Shown: one piece after another, positions 20,280-29,491 of the stretch
How positions within the stretch are numbered: the stretch's first letter is position 1
Layout of the letters: each line of letters opens with the position of its first letter
From: Fulvia fulva
Lineage: Eukaryota > Ascomycota > Dothideomycetes > Mycosphaerellales > Mycosphaerellaceae
Direction of reading: 5' to 3'
NCBI RefSeq assembly: GCF_020509005.1
Contig: NC_063012.1
Coordinates: 124,001 to 188,000 of the forward strand
Length of the DNA stretch: 64,000 nucleotides
Translations under genes and position numbers: made by a program
The notes under the pieces: model-generated
The model's input: only the letters and a program-made list of their open reading frames with translations
What the model was told of the DNA's origin: nothing
The model's database searches: none

Positions 20280-22181
20280 ATGGCGGACATGGAGGGCGGC
20301 AAGCCTGCTGGAAAGCCGGGCTCGATTCCACATAAGCGCCAGGTCATGGACAAAGCTGGCATCACGCCAGAAGTCCAGAACTGGAATTATGAAGGAAGTG
20401 GCACGCAAGAAGACCCTTACGTCGTGGTATGGATTGAGAACGACCCACGGAATCCCATGCTGTACAGTGAGACGAAGAAATGGAGCTTAACGGCGCTGGT
20501 CGCAATCGCCACATTGGCAGTCGCGTTCGTGTCATCAGCCTACTCTGGAGGTGCGCAGGAAGTCATCAGAGAGTTTGGCTGCAGCCAGGAAATCTTCACC
20601 CTAGGAATCAGTCTGTTCGTGCTGGGCTTTGCCATCGGACCTTTACTGTGGGCACCACTTTCCGAGCTCTTCGGCCGACAGGTCCTCTTCACAACTACCT
20701 ACCTTGGCCTGACAGCATTCAATGCTGGCGCTGCCGGATCGCAGAACATCTGGACTCTCATCATCCTCCGATTCTTCGCTGGTGCCATTGGCTCGAGTCC
20801 ACTTACGAATGCTGGAGGTGTGATCGCTGATATGTTCTCCGCAAAGGAGCGCGGTCTTGCCATGTCCCTCTTCGCGGCCGCACCGTTCATGGGTCCAGTC
20901 TTGGGTCCCATTGTTGGAGGCTTCGTCGGGGAGACTGTCGGCTGGAGATGGATAGAGGGTGTCATGGCCATCTTCACCGGCGTTCTTTGGATCGTCGGTA
21001 CTCTCTTCATCCCTGAGACTTACCCGCCAGTAATCCTTCGTGCGCGTGCAAAGAAGCTTAGCGCCATGACCGGGAAGGTCTACAAGACGAAAGGCGACAT
21101 CGACCAGGGCGAAACTACCATCGGCGAGGTCTTCAAGACGTCACTTTCGCGGCCATGGGTGCTTCTGTTCCAGGAGCCTATCGTCTTCCTGCTATCCATC
21201 TACATGGCTATCATCTACGGCACGCTGTACATGTGCTTCGGTGCATTTCCCATCGTCTACCAGCAGCTTCGAGGATGGTCTCCAGGCATCGGCGGTCTGG
21301 CATTCCTTGGTGTCGCAGTGGGTATGTTGACCGCAGTCGCATATGCTATCTTCGACAACAAGCGCTACTCCAAGGTCAGCGATGCATACGACGGCTTCGC
21401 GCCACCAGAGGCTCGCCTTCCACTGTGTATGGTTGGTTCAATCGCTGTACCCGTCGGTCTCTTCTGGTTTGCGTGGACGAATTACCCATCCATTCACTGG
21501 AGTGTGTCCATCATTGCAGGCGCACCCTTCGGCTTTGGCATGGTGTTGATCTTCCTCGGCATCATGAACTACCTCATCGACGGCTACACAATCTTCGCCG
21601 CCTCCGTCCTCGCAGCCAACTCCGTCCTGCGATCACTCTTCGGTGCGGCCTTCCCATTGTTCACCACTCAGATGTTCAACAACTTGGGTATCCACTGGGC
21701 TTCGTCGGTCCCAGCGTTCTTGGCCTTGATCTGTGTACCATTCCCATTCTTGTTCTACAAGTATGGCGCCAAGATCCGCGAGCGCTGCAAGTACGCCGCT
21801 CAGTCTGAGAAGTTCATGCGCGAGATGCAGAAGCAACACCAGGACGACGACTCTTCCGAAGACCACCCCACTCCAACGGATCAGGATGAGGCCGAAGACG
21901 AAGAGGAGACTACCCGTCACCAACACCCAACGGAGCCAGTCGAGGAGGTCGAGCGCCAGAACTCAATCACCGAGTCCGAGAAGGAAGAAGAGTCAGCAGG
22001 CTTCAAGCCCATCCGCACAACACAGAGCCGCACAACGCTCAACAGGAGGAACTCGCAGGGCTATATTGGCAATCCTTTCGACCTGGATCGTGTCAATACC
22101 AGAGAGAGCTTCAAGCGAGCGGGAGTTGCGAGGTCAAATTCGAAGAGTAGCTCGACGAGGACAGGACGGAGCAAGAGATAG
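20280..22181 (+). CDS. MFS multidrug transporter, DHA1 family
   Basis: The intronless frame of 633 residues has a cytosolic N-terminus of about 65 residues, 12 hydrophobic helices and a long charged tail. Family blocks include NPMLYSETKKW before helix 1 and FVLGFAIGPLLWAPLSELFGRQ, the MFS motif A of DHA1 pumps. GPVLGPIVGGFV matches antiporter motif C. IPETYPPVILRARAKKL follows, before the central loop. Relatives such as Candida Flu1/Mdr1-type and many Pezizomycotina exporters act as drug:proton antiporters in the plasma membrane; the substrate here is unknown. The tail after about residue 505 is over 120 residues, acidic first and then Ser/Arg-rich, longer than in most relatives and possibly regulatory. 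ATG 20280 is the first in frame. Confidence 0.9.
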   Translation: MADMEGGKPAGKPGSIPHKRQVMDKAGITPEVQNWNYEGSGTQEDPYVVVWIENDPRNPMLYSETKKWSLTALVAIATLAVAFVSSAYSGGAQEVIREFGCSQEIFTLGISLFVLGFAIGPLLWAPLSELFGRQVLFTTTYLGLTAFNAGAAGSQNIWTLIILRFFAGAIGSSPLTNAGGVIADMFSAKERGLAMSLFAAAPFMGPVLGPIVGGFVGETVGWRWIEGVMAIFTGVLWIVGTLFIPETYPPVILRARAKKLSAMTGKVYKTKGDIDQGETTIGEVFKTSLSRPWVLLFQEPIVFLLSIYMAIIYGTLYMCFGAFPIVYQQLRGWSPGIGGLAFLGVAVGMLTAVAYAIFDNKRYSKVSDAYDGFAPPEARLPLCMVGSIAVPVGLFWFAWTNYPSIHWSVSIIAGAPFGFGMVLIFLGIMNYLIDGYTIFAASVLAANSVLRSLFGAAFPLFTTQMFNNLGIHWASSVPAFLALICVPFPFLFYKYGAKIRERCKYAAQSEKFMREMQKQHQDDDSSEDHPTPTDQDEAEDEEETTRHQHPTEPVEEVERQNSITESEKEEESAGFKPIRTTQSRTTLNRRNSQGYIGNPFDLDRVNTRESFKRAGVARSNSKSSSTRTGRSKR

Positions 22182-22726
22182 AATGATACCCAGAAGAGTA
22201 TTTAAATACAGGCATGGCATTTTTCACAGCGAGCGAGGAGTTCGGAAGCATTAAGCGAGTGCTGGGGTGTGAGTGTATAGAATAGCGTTTACCAGTAATG
22301 TTGAGATGAGCTATGGCTACTGTCGATACTTGTCTTTCCCTCCTGAAGGTGTTCTTCGGGTCTAATGCTGGGACGCAGGGGTGAGAATGCGCTCCACCTG
22401 TATGACTGACTTACCACCATTATCATCTGCCGGTCCCTGGCAAAGGTCGAAACAGTACAGCAACAGTGACATGACGGCGGCAGCTCCTTCCTATTCGAAG
22501 CAGCCGCTGGCAGGGATTTACAAGCCACTTTCCCAAATCAGGGCAAGTGCTTCCCGGCTCTGCTCAATACAGCCATACCGCAGACCTCAACTCAACAACT
22601 TTCCTACAAAACGTAGATTGCACGTTCGCGTGCTTGCAGTTTCCTAAGATCTCAAACTGGCTCTCTGAATCATCCTAAGGTGTCGAAGACCCATTACGTA
22701 TGCGAGACCAATCAAGACCGGCAACA
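22182..22726. other. Intergenic region
   Basis: Nothing recognised between the MFS transporter and the acetyltransferase. Confidence 0.5.
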
Positions 22727-23451
22727 ATGGCAGCAACCCAGAAAGACCCCGAACAAATCGCACTAGCCCGCAATCTAAAGCATGTGCCACGGTGCGATGA
22801 ATACGAAAAGATGATCTCCGGCATGCTTTCAGTCCTCTCCTATCTCCAACCCCATGGCTGCCTTATCCTGACAGCACCACCAGCTACAACTCCCTCGACC
22901 TAACCTTAGAAGAAGCCCGCTACCAAGCCCGCAAACAAACCCACGAATACAACCAATCCTTCCCCGCCATCCGCGGGGCCCTAGGCAAAGAACGCCTCGA
23001 AAGACTAAAAAATCTCCTAGGTCACATCGCCGACGATCAAGCCTACATCGAGCCCCCTTTCCAAGTAGACTACGGCGCCAACATCTCCATCGGCACCCGC
23101 TTCTACGCGAACTTCAACCTCTGCATCCTCGACTGCGGGCTCGTCACCATCGGGGACCGCGTCATCATGGGGCCGCATGTGAGCATCTTTGCGGCGACGC
23201 ATGAGGTTGAGGTGCAGTCACGACGGGAGAATGTGGAGTATGCGAAGCCGGTGGTTATCGGGGATGATTGCTGGATCGGGGGGCATGTGGTGATTTTACC
23301 CGGGGTGAGGGTTGGGAAGGGTGTCACCGTGGCGGCGGGGAGTATTGTGACGAAGAGTGTGGAGGATTGGAGTGTGGTTATGGGGCAGCCCGCGAGGGTT
23401 GTGAAGAAGGTACAGCCGGTGGAGGATGTGGTGGAAGAGGTGCAGGGTTAG
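22727..23451 (+). pseudogene. Maltose/galactoside-type O-acetyltransferase with a frameshift
   Basis: The first 33 codons (22727-22825) encode the Mac domain signature CDEYEKMISGM. The rest of the protein continues in another frame from 22825 to 23451, without stops. It contains the left-handed beta-helix of hexapeptide acetyltransferases: SIGTRFYANFN, GDRVIMGPHVSIFAATH, VVIGDDCWIGGHVVILPGV and GSIVTKSVEDWSVVMGQPA. The active-site His is in the IFAATHE segment. A change of one inserted or two deleted bases near 22823 would join the halves. No canonical GT..AG intron can do so without removing the conserved Mac motif. So this is a recent pseudogene, a sequence error or an unusual splice. Related enzymes acetylate sugars with acetyl-CoA; the substrate is unknown. 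Confidence 0.75.
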
Positions 23452-24240
23452 GGTGGGTGTGGAGTGTTTCGAGGTGGATGTGTCGGGAGACAGCAGCTTC
23501 GGTCAAGTCGGGGGTCTCAATGTCCGGATGAACGAAGGCGTGCTTCCTGCCAGAGTAGACATGACCCCCGGCAGGACATTTCGACCTCTCCGCCACCGTA
23601 TTGAATACACAGGCAGCGAAAGCGGTCTTCGTCAAAGATTCAGCAGGAGACAACATGAATGAGCCAGAGAAGAAATGTGACACGAGGATGGTATACGCCT
23701 CTTGACCAGCCCAAGCATTTGCCCAAGAAGAACACAAGCCAAGGTCTCGCGGCATGACCTATGTACATCAAGATGAGGAAGAGGTGAAGAAGAAGCGACT
23801 ATCGACTCAGCTGTACTTCGCGCGATTCTTTGAAGTTCCTAACAAATCCTACGGCTTACTACGCGCAGAGAATCCCGGCTGTGCTGTTGAGGAGACATGA
23901 GAACAGGTCCACAAGACGGGCCTAGATGGCTTGCAATCTTGACAGCTCAAAGCATGTTGACTAGCAAGTTCGGCGACGGCCATTGTGAATTGGAGAGATA
24001 TGCACTTTTGCAAAGTACACGGACTCATCATTGCTTTGGGTCAAGATACAAACAAAGACGACTTTACAGAGGATGAAGCGGTCGACCCGACTGACGACAC
24101 CAGTCATTGATCACAAAGCGCCATATCAAGTGCTTTGCGAAGAACATTAAGCTGCAGCCACTGGAAAGGTCGATATGTTTGCTGGCTCGATACATATCTA
24201 CCACGCTAAGTCCTTCCCATAATGCACCATACTAACAGCA
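23452..24240. other. Intergenic region before the repeated gene family
   Basis: No gene recognised. Confidence 0.5.
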
Positions 24241-24913
24241 ATGACATCGAAGGTTGTCGACTACATGCACATTCTCGAAGGCCGAAGTGGGACTTTCTCT
24301 ATCCATGCTAACACGCCAGCGATTGGCACCCGCAAGTGCGATATCTGCGTGGGCGTGTACTTCCCTCTCAACAGGGATAGACTGTTCGTTGCGCACGTCA
24401 ATACTTGCATCATACCAAACGACTGGGACGAGCATCAGAAGAACAATCCGGTCGACTACTCTCAAGAATTGGGTTCATGACAGACTGAAGAAAGCTGCTA
24501 GCGATGGTGGCTGGACTTCAGCGGACATCGACCTTACCAAGATCATTCTGGTATGTTCCAACTGTAACGGACAACCTGCTGTGGGCACTTTCGTCGTCCA
24601 GGCCATTCAAGCTTTCCTGGGCATGACCAGCGACCCAGTCGTGCACGACAAGTGTCATGGCTTCGTTGTGGACCCAACGATATGAGAGACTATTCTGATG
24701 CCAGTGGAAGGGTTTCAGGGTCTTGTGAGAAGGGCGACAGTTTTAGGGGAGAGTCGTCATCGATGGACTCAGGAGATCGATGGTCAGATGCATGACTTCA
24801 GGGCTAAGCATATCAAGGAGGCGGAGGGTTTGGAGAAATGGGAGTTTGCGTTGCAGGAGAATACTGTTCCTATGGCTCAACGCCAGAACTACATAGCTGG
24901 AGAACGGTGGTAG
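24241..24913 (+). pseudogene. Broken member A of the CxxCVG/AHIN gene family
   Basis: The first part (24241 to about 24465) reads GTRKCDICVGVYFP and FVAHVN in one frame. The second part (about 24470-24685) continues in the next frame with the family blocks DIDLTKIILVCS, FVVQAIQAFLG and CHGFVVDP. A TGA at 24683-24685 then interrupts the frame, after which family-like sequence goes on to 24913. A frameshift plus an in-frame stop make a functional product unlikely. Homology to the intact neighbour at 25123 is clear along the whole length. The function of the family is unknown. Confidence 0.8.
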
Positions 24914-25122
24914 AATGGGTGCGTACAAGCGACTATGAACAATTTGTCGTGCTCATGATTCCAGAACGATCCGGTCCAGGCGACTTAGACCCCAAAGTCA
25001 GCATACCGCTGCAGAACAATGCAATCCTGGACAAACAGGATATTTGCTGCCTCACATACAATAATCCATATCCTCCCATCGCGGCACGAAAGCTCCAAGC
25101 AGTATCAAGGTCAGCAGCATCC

Positions 25123-25851
25123 ATGAAGACCATCAAGTATCGACACATCCGCGAGAAATATGGTGGTACATTCTCAAACTATGCTCTAACCTCTCCAATC
25201 GGTACCAGGAATTGTCTTACCTGCGTTGGAGTCTACTTCCCTGTAAGCGACCAGGAGTGCTTTGTAGCGCACATCAACGCCGCTGTCATCCCCGAGGATT
25301 ATCTGGACTACAAGGACGAGTATGGAAACAACTACATGACTCCTCGCGACTGCGAAAGTGCCGAAGAGGAAGAAGGCATTCGGAACATGGTCTCCGAGAA
25401 GCTTAAGCAGGCTGCTAAAGCAGGTGGCTGGAAAGCGACTGGAGTCGACAGGACCGGGGTCATAGTGGTGTGCTCAGAATATGATGGCGAAGCAAAAGTG
25501 GGCAAAGTCGTCGTTCAGGCTATCAGAAACTTCCTGGGTATGGGCGATGAACTCAAGGTGCACGACCAATGCCACGGCTTTGTGGTGGATGTGAGCGGCG
25601 GTCCGCCTCTGCTGCTGGAGGAGAAGGACTTTCCTGGAGTGATTGATATGCTGGACGAGGACGTGGATGGGGTGTGGGAGCAGTTAGTCAACGGTGAGGT
25701 TCTTCGCTTCGAAGCCGAAGACCTTCCGGTTACCAAAGACGTTCTAGTCAAAGGCCTTCTAGTCAAAGGCGTGGGTGATTGGGAGGTCTTCTTCAGGGAT
25801 GGGGCTATTCCCATGGTGAAGCGCAAGCTCTTGGTGCAAGACACAACTTGA
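25123..25851 (+). CDS. Intact member B of the CxxCVG/AHIN family, function unknown
   Basis: The 242-residue single-exon protein has no signal peptide or membrane segment. The family signature is GTRNCLTCVG with Cys31 and Cys34, then CFVAHIN with His50. DRTGVIVVC (Cys117) and GKVVVQAIRNFLG follow, and then CHGFVVD with His151. The start at 25123 is chosen because members B and D both begin M-x-T-I-K-Y-R-H-I at this point. The sequence open upstream of it is not shared. I do not recognise the family from named domains. The Cys34-His50 spacing and the following beta-strand blocks recall the CheD/NTAN1 amidase arrangement, which is only a hypothesis. The C-terminal 80 residues are acidic and vary between copies. 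Confidence 0.8.
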   Translation: MKTIKYRHIREKYGGTFSNYALTSPIGTRNCLTCVGVYFPVSDQECFVAHINAAVIPEDYLDYKDEYGNNYMTPRDCESAEEEEGIRNMVSEKLKQAAKAGGWKATGVDRTGVIVVCSEYDGEAKVGKVVVQAIRNFLGMGDELKVHDQCHGFVVDVSGGPPLLLEEKDFPGVIDMLDEDVDGVWEQLVNGEVLRFEAEDLPVTKDVLVKGLLVKGVGDWEVFFRDGAIPMVKRKLLVQDTT

Positions 25852-26385
25852 CTTGGAATCTAGTGGAGATATCAATGTGATTCGATGGCTTTTGAGGCTT
25901 TTGCTTATGTGAACGTCAACTCTGCCACAGCACATTGTGTCCGTTCGTCAATGATTGTGCTCATTGTAAGGCTCTTTGGCATGACGCGAGTAAAAGTCCG
26001 CCTGAATCAAACCGGACCCAAAGTCATGCAGACATCGCCCACCAAAGGGAGTAACGAGAGCACACTAGGCTGCACATGTTTCTTGGCGCTTCAAGAATGC
26101 TTCGCTTAGTGCGGAAATCTGTTAGTTGACGCTGGGTGCGCCATGCAATCTTGAGAAGTACTAATTCATGCTGTATACTGCTCTCCGCTTGCAAGTCATG
26201 AGCCCTTGGACCGTGAATCCCTCTTTTTTTCCAGGATTCGCGAGAGACTATGTCATGCAGCAAGCAACCCGTGGAAATCGAGAAGCTCGTCAAAAGTTCC
26301 TTTCCGCTACTGTAGCTACAAAAGCAATATACTTGCCACGCCATGTCATATTTATCGTGCAGCGGACAGCAATGTCGACATTACT

Positions 26386-27165
26386 ATGCAGGACACTGCG
26401 ATCGTGTCTTGCGACCCAACCATCACATGCCGTCACGTTGCAATGAACATCGGCGGTGTCGCCCCTACAACCTCAAATGTGAGAACCATAGGCACACGCG
26501 GCTGCCTCACATGTGTTGGACTCTACTTCCCCAACGACAAAGACCGCTGCTTCACAGCCCACATCAACGCCTTCATCGAGCCCAACAACTTCATCTCTCT
26601 TATCAGCACTGCTCGAGACCTCCCTTGCATCTGAAAAGGTACCAAGGGTGAGCAGGTCAAAGCTAGAGTGCTCTCTGTGCTGAAAGAGTCCGCTATTGGA
26701 GCAAAATGGGGCCCGGACAAAGTCGATACTGACAGATGGATCATGGTGTGACCATTGCCCGGAGCGCCAAACACAGGTGAATACATCAATGATGCGGCCC
26801 AGGAGTTCCTCAGCTGCGACGCTATCGATCCTCGTACTGACTGCCATGGTTTCATCGTTGATCCGGTTCATCGTGAAGTAGTCTGGCTACGTTTCGTTGA
26901 CATCAACAAGTCGATGCATGGCGACGCCCTTGACAATGGGTCAGGAACGTAGGAACAGGTGGTCAGTAGGACGATGCGTATGATCAAGGCCGACGCCATG
27001 GCTCTGTGGGGGCCTGAGGGCAGGTCCTTCTGCAATTTTGGGGTGAAGCGAAATGACGAGGCCGGGGTGAATGGACATGCAGAAGTTGTGTGGAAGGGCC
27101 AAGCCAGGGATGTCTGGATAGAAGTGGATTGCGTTGCTTGTGCGCTCGTCCTCGGACCATGGTAA
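26386..27165 (+). pseudogene. Broken member C of the CxxCVG/AHIN family
   Basis: One continuous frame from ATG 26386 shows GTRGCLTCVGLYFP and FTAHINAF, then TGA at 26632-26634. Family sequence resumes, then a second TGA near 26752 falls exactly where other members have the Cys of the VIVVC block. TDCHGFIVDP follows, and then TAG near 26950. Several in-frame stops in otherwise alignable sequence mark an older pseudogene than member D. Confidence 0.8.
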
Positions 27166-27447
27166 GCTGTCACCATTGCTGTGACAATCGCGGATGTATT
27201 CCTGTAGTCTAATTAAGCCACGACTGTCCGCTGGAGGTCATTGGAAGCAGTATCACCAGACTATGGCGAGACGAGTTGTGGCTCTGCCGATGATCAGCTT
27301 GTTAACGAACAGACATGCGTCTAACATGTCTGCCAACAACACGGCGGCCTTGCCCAAACCCTTTCATCGCCATGCCAGCTTGTTTGCTGCTGCGGCATAC
27401 AAGAGCATTGACACCCACTCCAACTCCCATAAACCTCACCACCTGCC

Positions 27448-28125
27448 ATGCGAACAATAAAGTACCGGCACATACCAGAAAACCACGGTGGAGTCTACCC
27501 GAGATCCTCATCCCTTACCGACCTCATCGGCACCTACAACTGCATCACATGTGTAGGCGTGTAGTTCCCCATCAGTAATACCCACTGCTTCGTTGCCCAC
27601 ATCAATGCTTACATTCTGCCCAAGGACTATGACAGCCAGCAGCTCCTCGACGACCCCTTGCCGCGAGACTGCAGCGGAAGTGAGGGCGAGGAAGTGAAGA
27701 GGAGAGTGCTGGAGAAGCTGCAGAAAGTCAGCGATGATCATGACTTCAAGCCATTGGAGGTTGATCTGGCGAGTCTGATCTTGATTTGTCCCAGGTACGA
27801 TGGGCAGTCGAACACGTCGACTTTTGTCGTCGAAGCGATTGAGGAGTTTCTAGGCCGTGGGAAGTTACCGGTAGATCGGACGTGCCATGGGTTCGTTCAC
27901 GATGCTGCGCCTGATGCGAACACAATCTACCTCAAGGGTACTTTTGATGAATCAAGGGTCGAGAACGGGCGTTGGACAGAGGCTGGAAGGTTTCCTGATG
28001 GTACAGCCAAAGATCCCGTAAAGTTTTACGCCCTTGAAGAGAGGGCAAAGGGGTGTGGACAATGGAAGATCGAGCTGTCGCGAGGTCAAAAGCTCCCCAC
28101 GGGATACGCAGGCAAGCTGTTCTAG
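27448..28125 (+). pseudogene. Member D of the CxxCVG/AHIN family, single premature TAG
   Basis: ATG 27448 opens a frame of 226 codons, complete except for TAG at 27562-27564 (codon 39). The stop replaces the Tyr codon of the CVGVYFP block; TAC to TAG is one substitution. Before it stands the shared start M-R-T-I-K-Y-R-H-I and YNCITCVGV. After it come FPISNTHCFVAHIN, DLASLILICP, STFVVEAIEEFLG and CHGFVHD. The second potential motif residue set is intact, and codon 29 changes Arg to Tyr in GTRNC. A very recent loss, a polymorphism, readthrough or a base error are all possible. Confidence 0.82.
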
Positions 28126-28436
28126 TGTGAACTGTGTGCATATCCAGTGGTACGGTGTTCGAGCACATGCATTGGCCAGTCGAGAATATCTCACCCACCA
28201 CATCCGCTCTTTGTTGACCTGGTGGTTGTCATCATTCGCGAGCTCGGAACCATACTAGGCCTGTTTGTGATCATAGGGAATTGTGCTCGCGTGAATGGAC
28301 TCTATGCTGCACCTTGCCACGGCCTGGCTTTCATGATCAACCAGCTCAGCAAAGGGCGTACGGGAAAGTGTTTGCTGTTCCCCCCATATCACTCTCCACA
28401 GATCCAGCCGTGTAACACCTACTCTGCATCGCCATA

Positions 28437-29114
28437 ATGTCCCAGGACCAGGTTGAGGACCCCAAGATACAATTCCGAAACGTGCCAGAAGGCAGAGGGA
28501 AACTCTTCCCTCTCAGATCCGAACAGAGCACGCAATCACCAAGCTCAGAATCCACACCCTTATGCTTCGGAACTCGCAACTGCTCCTCCTGCGTAGGCCT
28601 CTTCCTCCCCCTTCCAAACCAAGGATGTGCATACGTCGCCCACATCAACGCCTGGGTCTTGTCCACCGACGACAAGGGCAAAGAAGGTTACGACCGCATT
28701 CCCAGCTTATCAGAAGGAAATCGGTTCAGAGCAGAAGTATTGAGAAAGTTCCAGTCCGTGTTCGCAAAGCATAGCTGGGTAATAGCCGATATCGACGCCG
28801 CAGGCGTCACTCTGGTCTGCCCTAAACTCTACGATGGCGGCAGCTGGGACTACTCCACAGGATGGTACGTGGTAGACGCCATCAGAGACCTCCTCGCCAG
28901 GCCGCCGGGGCTACAGTGTGATTCGCTTGCACATGGGTTCGTTTTCGATCCCGTTGACGGGGAGATGGAGAACTTGCCGATCTCAGGCTCGAGGCAGGAT
29001 TCTTTCAGCACTAAGATTTGGGTGCAGAAAGCGGACGGGTTGGAATGGGAGTATGGTGTTGTTGATGAGGTGGAGGGGTTGGATGATTGGGAGATTCAGG
29101 CGGAGAGGCCGTGA
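28437..29114 (+). CDS. Intact member E of the CxxCVG/AHIN family, function unknown
   Basis: This member has 225 residues, one exon and no signal peptide. A longer polar N-terminus precedes FGTRNCSSCVGLFLP (Cys49, Cys52) and YVAHINAWV (His69), with one extra residue between Cys52 and His69. DIDAAGVTLVCPKLYDGG, GWYVVDAIRDLLA and AHGFVFDP follow, so the Cys of the CHGF block is Ala here while the His is kept. The variable C-terminus ends in EVEGLDDWEIQ, matching GVGDWEVF in member B. Together with B and the inverted copy at 36650 this shows which residues resist change: the CxxCVG cysteines, the AHIN His and the HGF His. Confidence 0.8.
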   Translation: MSQDQVEDPKIQFRNVPEGRGKLFPLRSEQSTQSPSSESTPLCFGTRNCSSCVGLFLPLPNQGCAYVAHINAWVLSTDDKGKEGYDRIPSLSEGNRFRAEVLRKFQSVFAKHSWVIADIDAAGVTLVCPKLYDGGSWDYSTGWYVVDAIRDLLARPPGLQCDSLAHGFVFDPVDGEMENLPISGSRQDSFSTKIWVQKADGLEWEYGVVDEVEGLDDWEIQAERP

Positions 29115-29491
29115 TGGGCTGGTGTGTAGTCTGGTGGATCTGTCGAGTAGCGAGGATCGGAGGGAACGTTCGGTACTCTTCCACAAATTGAAAAATTGGT
29201 GTGTTGCTGTCATAAAAGCCGTCTGAAGAATCCGACGCATGAAACCTTTCGAACTGAATGGTACTGCACACCTTTGCGTACGCCGTGCCATAGCCCTCGG
29301 AATGATACCTTCTTTCCCGTGGAGGCTTTCTACGTTACGATGCATTACGAGCTCTATGTTGGTGTGTGATACACTTTTTTGAGACCTGCCTGCGCCTCGC
29401 TATGCGTGTCTCTCGACACTGCTCATCAGCAAATATGGTACATCATCGTTAGAGTGGCATGCCTTGCTACGCTCGGAGTAGTGCAGCAGCT
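29115..29491. other. Intergenic region between convergent genes
   Basis: Nothing recognised beyond probable 3' ends. Confidence 0.5.

Noticed and set aside
22790..22830. 41-bp GT..AG intron joining the two acetyltransferase frames
   Set aside because: It would remove the conserved CDEYEKMISGM motif and is shorter than other introns here.
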